IMG/VR virus record: IMGVR_UViG_3300030104_000522
Coordinates: 1,437 to 46,612 of that record
Direction: 5' to 3' (one strand)
From: a virus
Length of the DNA: 45,176 nucleotides
The notes below the pieces were generated by a model. It made no database searches. It had not been told where the DNA came from and saw nothing but the letters and a program-made list of their open reading frames with translations. This document shows positions 1-7,840 of this stretch, piece by piece. The stretch's first letter is position 1. The number at the start of each line of letters is the position of its first letter. The translations under genes were made by a program, and so were the position numbers.

Positions 1-26
1 AAATAAACTTTATTGGAAGGAAAACA

Positions 27-338
27 ATGAATAAATTTATATATGATTGTTGGAATGTTGTTATGAATTATGAACGCAATCCACTAAGTAACATACAAGA
101 CCTACACGTTAGGCATATGGTCATGCAACTACTTGCTTGGATGTGGTGCATAGCATTCTCTATGTGGGTAGGTAGTATGTGGGTGTTTGGTTTTACTGCT
201 ATAGTACACCTTATACTTATCTTTGCTATCGTAATGACTGTGGCTGTGTTTGAAATATCAAAACGTAAATCAACCTACTTTAACCATTGGTATAGAGAAC
301 GTGGTTTAGGTAGAGGTAATGGAGGAGAACATGAATAG
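27..338 (+). CDS. Small two-helix membrane protein, unknown function
   Basis: The 103-residue product has two hydrophobic segments, about residues 31-50 (tryptophan- and methionine-rich) and 53-77. Ahead of them is an arginine- and histidine-containing N-terminal stretch, and behind them a basic, glycine-rich tail. This predicts an inner-membrane protein with two passes. A GGAAGG ribosome site lies just before the ATG. The stop overlaps the next gene by eight bases, so the two are probably translationally coupled. I do not recognise a family. It stands in the early/metabolic arm far from the lysis genes, so a holin role is possible but not favoured. Confidence 0.75.
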   Translation: MNKFIYDCWNVVMNYERNPLSNIQDLHVRHMVMQLLAWMWCIAFSMWVGSMWVFGFTAIVHLILIFAIVMTVAVFEISKRKSTYFNHWYRERGLGRGNGGEHE

Positions 339-828
339 ATTTCTTATAGAAGATACACCACGAGAGATTGCCAAATCTTTATGTGACCAACATGTAGTGA
401 AGATGCCATTAGAAGAAGCACAAATGTTATGTACTACACTATGGCATCATGCACCTGAGTATGCAGAGAAGCATAACCTATATAAACCTGTACATCAGAA
501 GCATCCTTGTACCCTATGGGCAATGGAAACAAGGGGAAATTTTTTGTTTGCGTATGCGTTATACGTATCCATGTTAAGAGAGTATACATCTAGATATGGT
601 AAAGAGCATGGTGCTAGTAAGCATAAATATTCAATATGCTTTGGTGTGGGATATATACCTAATGGTAATATGACTGCACACCCACAATGTTTTAGTGGTC
701 TTGACGAGTTAAAGACCGATGAATTCTATCCATTGAAAGCCTACCGACAATTTTATATTGTTGACAAAGCTAGATTTGCTAGGTATAACAATGGTAGAGA
801 CAAACCCTCGTGGTTTAACCCCAACTAA
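331..828 (+). CDS. Phage-conserved protein, possibly related to pyrimidine-dimer glycosylases
   Basis: I place the start at the ATG at 331, four bases after GGAGGAG (321-327), rather than at the in-frame ATG at 319, which has no spaced ribosome site; this gives 165 residues. The layout is a recurring phage hypothetical family: an N-terminal 'CDQHVVKM' block, 'HPCTLWAMETRGNF' in the middle, and a C-terminal 'AYRQFYIVDKARFARY' block ending in a 'PSWF' motif. Similar proteins in other phages have been linked by remote homology to pyrimidine-dimer DNA glycosylases, but that is memory of the family and not something the sequence proves. A sigma-70-like promoter for the next gene lies inside its 3' end (761-789). 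Confidence 0.75.
   Translation: MNRFLIEDTPREIAKSLCDQHVVKMPLEEAQMLCTTLWHHAPEYAEKHNLYKPVHQKHPCTLWAMETRGNFLFAYALYVSMLREYTSRYGKEHGASKHKYSICFGVGYIPNGNMTAHPQCFSGLDELKTDEFYPLKAYRQFYIVDKARFARYNNGRDKPSWFNPN
761..789 (+). promoter_or_regulatory. Sigma-70-like promoter P1
   Basis: TTGACA at 761-766, a 17-base spacer and TATAAC at 784-789 match the bacterial housekeeping promoter consensus in 11 of 12 positions. Transcription would begin near 796, inside the end of the upstream gene, and give about a 50-base leader before the DUF932 gene at 847. Confidence 0.6.
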
Positions 829-846
829 CAGGCAAAGGAGATAAAT

Positions 847-1707
847 ATGCCATTAGATTTTGTAAATGATAATAACTTACTACTAGACATGCCAACTAAA
901 TTAGATTTTGGTGTGCAATTTGAGCCAACTAAGGTTCAAGATAAAAAATACGTTATCAACGACGTAACAGGTGAATACTTGGGTGTTGTTGGTCACAATT
1001 TTAGTTGTGCAGACCATCGCCCCTTTTTTCAGGGTGTGGAAGATGCTATGACGGAGAACTTAGACAACTCTCAACTAGATGATGCTAAAGTAACGTGGCG
1101 AAGAGCTAGAAATAACTCTTGGGGTATGATGGATATTACCCTGCCCAACGTACAACGCACGATAGTGTCAGATAAGCACCAGACCACTGTAAATCAAAGA
1201 TTTATAGCACTACATGCAATAGATGGCTCGTGTTCTAATCAAGTTTACTATGGTGCGATAGATACGTTCTGTACAAATGGTATGATTACAGGCGACTATG
1301 ATAAGGTGCGTAGAAAGAATAGTTCTAACTTTAGTATGGATAGGTTTATAGACGAACTTAAAAATTCTAGGCGAGATTTTGATACACAAATGGACACGTT
1401 TCAACAGTGGGCATTTAGTCCTATAGGCAAGTTTGATATTAAGGCAATGCTAGATTCTTTGATGGGTTCTGAAAGTAAATCTGAAAAGATGTATACTTTG
1501 TACAACCAAGAAGTATCTAAACGTGGTAAGACTGTGTTTGCTTTGTATAGTGCGTTTACTAACTATGCAAGTTATGCAGATGAGAGAAATGGGTTTAGAA
1601 TGAGAAACACTGGTAATGACACGCAGGCACAAACAATGTGGCTTCGTGAACAAGAAGTAGCCAAGTGGATAGCTAGCCCACAATTTAAACAACTAGAAGC
1701 TGCCTAA
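847..1707 (+). CDS. DUF932 family protein
   Basis: The 286-residue product matches the DUF932 (phage/plasmid-like) family: a 'VVGHNFSCADHRPFF' N-terminal block, a central 'TVNQRFIALHAIDGS' block, and the family's 'FCTNGMI' motif near residue 138, followed by an alpha-helical C-terminal half. Family members occur in many phages and plasmids, often beside replication or recombination genes; their biochemical role is not established. GGAG at 837-840 precedes the ATG. The stop codon shares a base with the integrase start (TAATG), and promoter P1 lies about 60 bases upstream, so this gene and the integrase may form one transcription unit. Confidence 0.85.
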   Translation: MPLDFVNDNNLLLDMPTKLDFGVQFEPTKVQDKKYVINDVTGEYLGVVGHNFSCADHRPFFQGVEDAMTENLDNSQLDDAKVTWRRARNNSWGMMDITLPNVQRTIVSDKHQTTVNQRFIALHAIDGSCSNQVYYGAIDTFCTNGMITGDYDKVRRKNSSNFSMDRFIDELKNSRRDFDTQMDTFQQWAFSPIGKFDIKAMLDSLMGSESKSEKMYTLYNQEVSKRGKTVFALYSAFTNYASYADERNGFRMRNTGNDTQAQTMWLREQEVAKWIASPQFKQLEAA

Positions 1708-2807
1708 TGACCAAGTATATACGAGAAGCAATACTTACTGATGGTAGTATTTATTATCGTTACAATCCCCCTTCACGTTATGTGGAGGAGGGTATTGTTA
1801 AGCGATGTAATTTAGGCACAAATAAGGCAGATGCATTTAAAAAAGGTGCAGAGTTTAATGCCTTAATAAATGTTTACGAAAAACAACGTAAATTACTACC
1901 TAATGCAACGAATGATAAAACTTTAAATGGGTTAGTGCATGATTATTATTTATCATATGAATTCAATGAGTTACGTGACGAAACTAAAGGACAGTATAAA
2001 TACTTTTTGGGTACGTTGTTGGATACTGTGGTAAATGGTAAGTCTTTACGGCTGTATAAATACAATTCTATTACTACAGGTATTGCTAGGACAGCTTATG
2101 AAATGTGGTGTAAACGTGGCATTTATATGGCAAATCATATTATGTCTTGTGCAAGAGTTGTGTACTCGCACGGAATAAATATGGACTACTGTGAACTAAA
2201 CCCATTTAGTAATGTTAAAAAACATGCTACGCAATCGAGAAGAGTTGTTTGGACAAAAGATAATGTTATGAAATTTCTTGAGGTAGCATACTCTGACTTT
2301 AAAACTAGAAATGTGGGACTAATAGCACAGATGTCATATGAATGGTGTCAAAGAGTTGGTGATATGCGTTTATTGCAATGGTCAAGTCTTGACTTACCTA
2401 GACAAAGAGTTAATATAGAACAATCTAAACGTAGAGCTAAGGTATTTTTACCTATTGAAGATGATTTATGTGAGATGTTAGTCGAACAGGAGAACGATTT
2501 TGGCTTTCAGGAGTGGGTTGTACCTAATCCTGTGCCTAGACGTGGCTCTTACAACCCTTATAGCTTATATAAACTGCCTAGACATGCACGTAGAATTATG
2601 AATGAAGCAGGGTTGTCAACAGATTTAAGATTATCGGACCTCAGACGTACAGGAACGATGGAAATGGTTGATGCAGGGGTTAGTATGGGACAAATTATGT
2701 CGGTGACTGGTCATGTCAACCCACAAAGTGTAAAACCATACTTAAAAAATACATTTGCTAGTGCAAACAATGCATTAAAAATGAGAAAGGAGAATGCGAA
2801 TGGATAA
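1707..2807 (+). CDS. int: Tyrosine recombinase (phage integrase)
   Basis: The 366-residue protein has an N-terminal arm/core-binding region (about 1-185) and a tyrosine-recombinase catalytic domain (about 190-355). Visible catalytic residues are R216 in 'CQRVGDMRLLQW', a beta-hairpin lysine in 'QSKRRAKVF' (K241 or nearby), R313 in 'LSDLRRTGTM', H336 in 'TGHVN' and the nucleophile Y345 in 'VKPYL'. The first histidine of the HxxR box is replaced by serine (S310), a position known to vary in phage enzymes. It would catalyse site-specific integration or resolution, implying a temperate or formerly temperate life style. No repressor, excisionase or tRNA-like attachment site is visible beside it. 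It overlaps the next gene by eight bases. Confidence 0.9.
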   Translation: MTKYIREAILTDGSIYYRYNPPSRYVEEGIVKRCNLGTNKADAFKKGAEFNALINVYEKQRKLLPNATNDKTLNGLVHDYYLSYEFNELRDETKGQYKYFLGTLLDTVVNGKSLRLYKYNSITTGIARTAYEMWCKRGIYMANHIMSCARVVYSHGINMDYCELNPFSNVKKHATQSRRVVWTKDNVMKFLEVAYSDFKTRNVGLIAQMSYEWCQRVGDMRLLQWSSLDLPRQRVNIEQSKRRAKVFLPIEDDLCEMLVEQENDFGFQEWVVPNPVPRRGSYNPYSLYKLPRHARRIMNEAGLSTDLRLSDLRRTGTMEMVDAGVSMGQIMSVTGHVNPQSVKPYLKNTFASANNALKMRKENANG

Positions 2808-2979
2808 ACCTACTAAAAATGATAACTTTATTGAAGAAATGGAGGACTTTTTAAAGCAAGATGACGAAAATATAGGTCATTTTCATGCAGATAAGTTCTT
2901 GTTATCTGAAGATTTTGAAATTAGGGGCTTGACAGATGAAAATTTATCGTATATAAGACAGTCAGCTGTCCGAGGGTAG
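2800..2979 (+). CDS. Small acidic protein, unknown function
   Basis: I choose the ATG at 2800 over 2794 because AAAGGAG (2786-2792) is then seven bases away instead of one; this gives 59 residues. The product is acidic, with many Glu and Asp, and has no hydrophobic segment. It begins inside the last codons of the integrase, so it is probably co-translated with it. An excisionase or DNA-mimic role would be conceivable by position and charge, but no helix-turn-helix or other motif supports it. Promoter P2 lies in its 3' end. Confidence 0.65.
   Translation: MDKPTKNDNFIEEMEDFLKQDDENIGHFHADKFLLSEDFEIRGLTDENLSYIRQSAVRG
2929..2957 (+). promoter_or_regulatory. Sigma-70-like promoter P2 with inverted repeat at the start site
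   Basis: TTGACA at 2929-2934, a 17-base spacer and TATAAG at 2952-2957. Immediately after the -10 box is a perfect inverted repeat, GACAG-TCAG-CTGTC (2957-2970), covering the predicted start near 2964. It could be an operator or a 5' hairpin. The promoter would serve the PP-loop enzyme gene at 3006 and the primase behind it. Confidence 0.6.
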
Positions 2980-3005
2980 TATATTAATAATATAGGAGAT
3001 TAGTA

Positions 3006-3791
3006 ATGATAATAGCTTGGTGGAGTGCAGGTGTTACTAGCGCTGTTGCAACTAAACTAGCAATAGATAAATATGGCAAAGATAATGTAGTGCCTATTTA
3101 TTTTCATATTGATTCAGCACACAAAGATAATAATAGATTTAAAGAACAGTGTGAGGAGTGGTATGGTAGAGACATAGTTGTAAAACAATCAGCAAAGTAT
3201 GGCGACCAGTTCGACGTAATACATAAAGAAAGATATGTAAATGGTCCAAGTGGTGCTAGATGTACACTAGAACTCAAGAAAAAAATTAGAATTAATTTAG
3301 AAAAAGAATTAGATTACAGTGGGCAGATATTTGGTTTTGAGTATTCTAAGAAAGAAATAAATAGGGCTATAAGATTTAGAGAACAATACCCTAGTGCAAA
3401 GCCTTTGTTTCCACTAATAGATAGTAAAATGACTAAACCTGAGTGTTTATACTTTCTAGAAAAACAAGGTATAGAACGACCACTTATGTATACTCTTGGC
3501 TATACAAATAATAACTGTATAGGTTGTGTAAAGGGTGGTAAGGGTTATTGGAATAAAATTAGGGTGGACTTCCCTGACTATTTTGATAAGATGGCTAAGG
3601 CTGAAAGGTATGTGGGTAACTCTTGTATTAGACACACATTTCTTGATGAGTTAGACCCTGAAGCAGGTCGACACACACCTATGGTTATGCCTGACTGTGG
3701 TAATTTTTGTGACTTGGAGTTTACTGATATAAAACACCCAAAAGTTGACACAATTTATAACAATCCTAATGAACTTATGGAGATTGCATGA
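3006..3791 (+). CDS. PP-loop ATPase, PAPS-reductase/FAD-synthetase superfamily
   Basis: The 261-residue protein starts with a beta strand and a PP-loop variant, 'SAGVTS' (residues 7-12), typical of adenine-nucleotide alpha hydrolases that adenylate a substrate. Cysteines C171 and C174 in 'CIGCVKGG', a further Cys in 'GNSCIRHTF', and two Cys in 'CGNFCDLEF' could bind metal or an Fe-S cluster. True PAPS reductases end in an ECGLH-type motif, which I do not see, so sulfonucleotide reduction is unlikely to be the literal function. Phage members of this group are often annotated as phosphoadenosine phosphosulfate reductases. Thiolation or other modification of nucleic acid or small molecules is an inference. 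It overlaps the primase start by four bases (ATGA), which links it to replication genes. Confidence 0.8.
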   Translation: MIIAWWSAGVTSAVATKLAIDKYGKDNVVPIYFHIDSAHKDNNRFKEQCEEWYGRDIVVKQSAKYGDQFDVIHKERYVNGPSGARCTLELKKKIRINLEKELDYSGQIFGFEYSKKEINRAIRFREQYPSAKPLFPLIDSKMTKPECLYFLEKQGIERPLMYTLGYTNNNCIGCVKGGKGYWNKIRVDFPDYFDKMAKAERYVGNSCIRHTFLDELDPEAGRHTPMVMPDCGNFCDLEFTDIKHPKVDTIYNNPNELMEIA

Positions 3792-4552
3792 ACTTATACG
3801 AATACGTTCGTGATTTAGACGTGCCTATAAATGAGACTATGCGAATAAATTGTCCTATGTGTAATGGTTTAAAGACATTTACTATTACAAATAGCATGGG
3901 TACAAGGCTATGGAATTGTTTTAAGGCATCGTGCGACGCTAGTGGTAGGGCTAGAATGCATATGTCAATAGAAGACATGCGTGAAATAGCTGATTCCCGT
4001 AATAGTGAAGCACAAAAGCAAGAACCCTTTGAATTACCCGAATACATAGTTAAAAAATCTAAACATACTATGTATGATGTAAAAGATAATAGAGTAGTAT
4101 ATCTTATACATGATGAAAAGGGTGTACTAGTCGATGCTGTAGGTAAGGCTGAGAGTAAGTACAAACTACCTAAATGGAAACGGTATGGAAAAAGTAGAGT
4201 GCCATATTTTATAGCTTTAGATGGGGCAGGTACTATCATCACCAGTCCTCACGACGCGTCAGATGTATGTGTCGTTGTAGAGGACTGCATTAGCGCTTTA
4301 GTCTGTGCTAAACAAGGTGTTCCTGCCGTAGCCATTCTAGGTACAAGTTTGCTTGAAGAATATAGAAAATATCTAAGTGTATTTAAAAAAGTTATTGTAG
4401 CACTAGACCCTGATGCTTTGCCCAAGACTACGGCAATGGCTAAAGAATTACGTAATTGGGTTGACAATGTAAAAATTTTAAATATAATAGATGACTTAAA
4501 GTATGAAAACGAAACTGATATTAACAAACTAAAGGAGATGGCATGGAATTAG
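3788..4552 (+). CDS. DNA primase, T7 gp4 N-half type (zinc finger plus TOPRIM)
   Basis: The 254-residue protein corresponds to the primase half of T7 gp4. A zinc-binding domain is visible as C22-x2-C25 ... C44-x4-C49, and a TOPRIM fold as 'VVEDCISAL' (E165) and 'ALDPDA' (D207, D209), the residues that bind the catalytic metals. It would synthesise RNA primers for lagging-strand synthesis. The helicase is a separate gene starting ten bases before this one ends, so the two halves that are fused in T7 are split here. Promoter P3 for the helicase lies in its 3' end. Confidence 0.9.
   Translation: MNLYEYVRDLDVPINETMRINCPMCNGLKTFTITNSMGTRLWNCFKASCDASGRARMHMSIEDMREIADSRNSEAQKQEPFELPEYIVKKSKHTMYDVKDNRVVYLIHDEKGVLVDAVGKAESKYKLPKWKRYGKSRVPYFIALDGAGTIITSPHDASDVCVVVEDCISALVCAKQGVPAVAILGTSLLEEYRKYLSVFKKVIVALDPDALPKTTAMAKELRNWVDNVKILNIIDDLKYENETDINKLKEMAWN
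4461..4488 (+). promoter_or_regulatory. Sigma-70-like promoter P3 (full consensus boxes)
   Basis: TTGACA at 4461-4466, a 16-base A/T-rich spacer and TATAAT at 4483-4488: both boxes match consensus at every position. The start would be near 4495, about 48 bases ahead of the helicase ATG at 4543. Confidence 0.6.
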
Positions 4553-5766
4553 CCTTAATACGAAGTTTAATGGATAAAGACTTTTATGATGAGCATAGAG
4601 GTTCTAAATGTCCTGACAGACTATTTAGCAAAGATGTACGTAAAATTAAGTCAGCTATAGATGATGCTATGGGTAGATACGAAAGAAGCGTTACCCCTGA
4701 TGAGATTGAAGCATTATTTATATCGAGTAATCCTACTCTTACTACGTCACAAAAAACTAGCTACAATACTTTATTTAGACAAATAAAGAAAGAAGAAACT
4801 ATGGGTACAGATGTAGCCCAAGAAGTTTTATCTAAACTATTTCAACAAGTTATTGGAGAAGATATAGCCAACATAGGCTTTGATTATGTTAATGGTACAA
4901 AGAATAGTTTAGAACCATTACGTAATATACTAGAACAATATAGCGATGACTTTACACCTAATTTAAATATAGAGTGGGAAGATATATCTATTGAAACTCT
5001 TTTATCTAAAAATGATATGGAGACTAGATGGAAGTTTAATATTCCTAGCCTATCTAGAAAAGTAGCAGGTGTAAATGCAGGACATCTTATAGAAGTGGGT
5101 GCTAGACCCAATACTGGTAAAACATCTTTTCATGCAAGCATGATTGCAGGAATAAATGGTTTTGCTAGACAGGGAGCTAAATGTGTAATACTCTGCAATG
5201 AAGAAGCTGCCCACCGTGTAGGAGCTAGGTATCTTACTGCTGCATCAGGTATGACTGTTGGAGAGATTCAACATAACATGATAAAGGCAGGGGATGCTTA
5301 TAGCCCTGTAAGAGATAATATTAAAATAAAAGATGCTACATCTAGAGATATGTCTTGGGTAGAGAGTGTATGTAAAACATTTAAACCTGACATACTTGTG
5401 TTAGATATGGGAGACAAGTTTGCTAAGATGGGTGGTTTTGCTAGAGCAGATGAAGCATTAAAAGTAAATGCTATTCATGCTAGGCAAATAGCTAAAGAGT
5501 ATGAGTGTGCTGTGTTTTACATGTCACAGTTATCAGCAGAAGCCGAGGGTAAAATTATTCTTAATCAAAGTATGATGGAGGGTAGTCGTACAGGTAAAGC
5601 CGCTGAAGCTGACCTAATGTTACTAGTATCTAAAAATCCCATGAATAATGAGGGAGATGAAGAAGATTTACAAAGGCATATAAACGTAGTAAAGAATAAA
5701 CTAACAGGTTGGCACGGTATTGTTACCTGCGAGCTTAACTATGAAGTAGGGAGGTATGAAGAATGA
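4543..5766 (+). CDS. Replicative DNA helicase, SF4 (DnaB/T7 gp4 C-half type)
   Basis: The 407-residue protein has an N-terminal region (1-160) resembling the DnaB N-domain/linker, then a RecA-type ATPase domain. Walker A is 'ARPNTGKTS' (about 187-195), Walker B is 'ILVLDMGD' (D288), followed by 'FYMSQLSAEAEGK' and 'EGSRTGKAAEADLMLL', which match the sensor and DNA-binding loop region of DnaB-like helicases. It would form a hexamer that unwinds the replication fork with the primase. AAGGAG precedes the start inside the end of the primase gene. Its last codons overlap the DNA polymerase start by four bases, giving a compact primase-helicase-polymerase unit. Confidence 0.93.
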   Translation: MELALIRSLMDKDFYDEHRGSKCPDRLFSKDVRKIKSAIDDAMGRYERSVTPDEIEALFISSNPTLTTSQKTSYNTLFRQIKKEETMGTDVAQEVLSKLFQQVIGEDIANIGFDYVNGTKNSLEPLRNILEQYSDDFTPNLNIEWEDISIETLLSKNDMETRWKFNIPSLSRKVAGVNAGHLIEVGARPNTGKTSFHASMIAGINGFARQGAKCVILCNEEAAHRVGARYLTAASGMTVGEIQHNMIKAGDAYSPVRDNIKIKDATSRDMSWVESVCKTFKPDILVLDMGDKFAKMGGFARADEALKVNAIHARQIAKEYECAVFYMSQLSAEAEGKIILNQSMMEGSRTGKAAEADLMLLVSKNPMNNEGDEEDLQRHINVVKNKLTGWHGIVTCELNYEVGRYEE

Positions 5767-7805
5767 GATTAGTCCTTGATGTAGAAAATACAGTTACTAA
5801 TCGTGATGGTAAAATGCACCTAGACCCTTTTGAGCCTACTAACTCTTTAGTAATGGTGGGAATGATTACAGAAGACAATACAGAAGTTCATGTAACCTTT
5901 GACCATTCTGAAAAACCCAGTACTCAAAATGGTACTAAAATAGTACAGCACATGTTAGATAATACTACTTTACTAATAGGACATAACATTGCATATGATT
6001 TAGTTTGGTTATGGGAGTCAGGGTTTAAATACAATGGTAAAGTATTTGATACCATGTTAGGTGAATACGTATTACAACGTGGTATAAAAGAGCCCCTGTC
6101 TTTAGAAGCTTGTGCTGAAAGATATGAGCTAGATACAAAAAAACAAGACACGTTAAAAGAGTATTTTAAACAGGGCTATACAACTAGAGATATACCTTTT
6201 GACGAGCTATCAGATTATTTATCACACGACTTACATGCAACACAACAGCTATATAATAAAATTAATGACAGGCTTTTAAATGACGAAGACCGTGTGTTAG
6301 AGCGTACCGTTGATTTAACTAATGAGTTGTGCCTGGTTATAGCAAAAATATATCGACGTGGTTTTTCAATTAATATGGATGCACTAAATGAAGTGGAGTC
6401 AGAGTTTGAAAATGAAAAGATAAGTCTTAAAAAAGATTTAGCTAATATGATTACAAACTTAATGGGTGATACACCTATTAACTTAAATAGTCCTGAACAG
6501 CTGTCTACAGTAATATACAGTAGAAAACCTATAGATAAATCTACTTGGGCAGGTAACTTTACACCGTATATGTCAAAGGAAGATTTTAGAAAAGAAGTTA
6601 GCACGCATAGTATAATAGTATATAAGACTACTGCTAAACAATGTAGTAACTGTAAAGGTAAAGGCTACTATACTAGAATTAAAAAAGATGGTAATCCTTT
6701 TGCTAAACCATCTAGATGCCACGAATGTGATACACAAGGGTATCATTTTGTACCTACTAATATACAAGCAGGCTTAAAGTTTAATGCGCCCAAATCTAAA
6801 TGGGTAAGTGCGCACGGTTTTAGTACATCTAAAATTAATTTAGAGTTATTAGAAAAAGCCGCTAAAGATAAAGGCTTGAAACAAGCAGAAGAATTCTTAT
6901 ATAAAGTACGTAGACTAAGTGCAGTAGATACTTATTTATCCTCATTTGTTGAGGGTATAAAAACCCACAAAAAACCTGATGGTAAGTTACATGTTCGACT
7001 ATTACAACATAGAACTTCTACAGGTAGATTAAGTGGGGCAGACCCTAATATGCAGAATATGCCTAGAGGGGGTACATTCCCTGTAAAAAGAGTATTTAAA
7101 TCGCAGTGGAATAATGGTATGATATTAGAAGCTGACTTTGCTCAATTAGAGTTTAGAGCTGCGGCTTTTCTATCACAAGATAAAACAGCAATGAAGGAGA
7201 TTGAAGATGGTTTCGATGTTCACAGTTATACCGCAAAAGTTATTTCGGATAATGGGCAGGCTACTACTCGCCAAGAAGGAAAAGCGCATACGTTCGCCCC
7301 ACTCTACGGAGCTACAGGGTTTGGGAGGACAACTGCTGAAGCAGCGTATTATGGACAGTTCACGGAAAAGTACAAAGGAATCGCACTATGGCATTCCCGA
7401 TTGGCTAAGGAGGCTTTAAACACAGGTAAAATTACTACACCGTCAGGTAGGCAGTTTGCTTTTCCTGATGTAGAAAGAAGAATGCGAGGTGGAGTATCGC
7501 ACTTTACACAGATAAAGAATTACCCTGTGCAGTCTTTTGCTACGGCTGATATTGTACCAGTTGCTTTACTTTATATAGAAAAAAGACTTACAGATATGAA
7601 ATCTTGCATTGTCAATACTGTACACGATAGTATAGTTATTGATGTACATCCACAAGAAGAAAACCAAGTTATCTATATAATTGACTCAACAAATCAAATA
7701 CTTACAGACTTGATACAAAACAAGTGGGATATAGTATTTAATGTGCCTTTAGCATTAGAAGCAAAAATAGGTAAAAATTGGCTTGACACAGTAGATGTTT
7801 TATGA
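5763..7805 (+). CDS. Family-A DNA polymerase with 3'-5' exonuclease and DnaJ-like zinc-finger insert
   Basis: The 680-residue protein replicates phage DNA. The exonuclease domain (1-200) shows D6/E8 in 'LDVEN', N75 and D79 in 'GHNIAYD', and 'YLSHDLHAT' (Exo III). The polymerase domain shows motif A 'EADFAQLEFR' (D458), motif B 'RQEGKAHTFAPLYG' and motif C 'TVHDSIV' (H621, D622). Between them lies a DnaJ-type zinc finger, C294-x2-C297-x-G-x-G ... C319-x2-C322, in a segment of about 70 residues. This is the hallmark I associate with HMO-2011-type phages. Codon use and GC rise sharply around motif B (about 7200-7430) relative to the rest of the gene. Promoter P4 lies in its 3' end. Confidence 0.96.
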   Translation: MRLVLDVENTVTNRDGKMHLDPFEPTNSLVMVGMITEDNTEVHVTFDHSEKPSTQNGTKIVQHMLDNTTLLIGHNIAYDLVWLWESGFKYNGKVFDTMLGEYVLQRGIKEPLSLEACAERYELDTKKQDTLKEYFKQGYTTRDIPFDELSDYLSHDLHATQQLYNKINDRLLNDEDRVLERTVDLTNELCLVIAKIYRRGFSINMDALNEVESEFENEKISLKKDLANMITNLMGDTPINLNSPEQLSTVIYSRKPIDKSTWAGNFTPYMSKEDFRKEVSTHSIIVYKTTAKQCSNCKGKGYYTRIKKDGNPFAKPSRCHECDTQGYHFVPTNIQAGLKFNAPKSKWVSAHGFSTSKINLELLEKAAKDKGLKQAEEFLYKVRRLSAVDTYLSSFVEGIKTHKKPDGKLHVRLLQHRTSTGRLSGADPNMQNMPRGGTFPVKRVFKSQWNNGMILEADFAQLEFRAAAFLSQDKTAMKEIEDGFDVHSYTAKVISDNGQATTRQEGKAHTFAPLYGATGFGRTTAEAAYYGQFTEKYKGIALWHSRLAKEALNTGKITTPSGRQFAFPDVERRMRGGVSHFTQIKNYPVQSFATADIVPVALLYIEKRLTDMKSCIVNTVHDSIVIDVHPQEENQVIYIIDSTNQILTDLIQNKWDIVFNVPLALEAKIGKNWLDTVDVL

Positions 7806-7811
7806 TATAAC
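7783..7811 (+). promoter_or_regulatory. Sigma-70-like promoter P4 with extended -10
   Basis: TTGACA at 7783-7788, a 17-base spacer and TATAAC at 7806-7811, with TG at 7803-7804 making an extended -10 (TGnTATAAC). It overlaps the last codons and stop of the polymerase gene and would give a leader of about 23 bases before the ATG at 7841. Confidence 0.65.
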
Positions 7812-7840
7812 AAAAAAACTTATTAAAGGAGATACTATAT

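Noticed and set aside
3745-3761. TTGACA with TATAAC nearby
   Set aside because: The two boxes are only five bases apart, and nothing like a -10 box stands at 15-18 bases, so it is not counted as a promoter.
7201-7419. 72-codon + strand frame inside the polymerase
   Set aside because: It overlaps the motif A/B region of the polymerase in another frame; the open frame follows from the local rise of GC.
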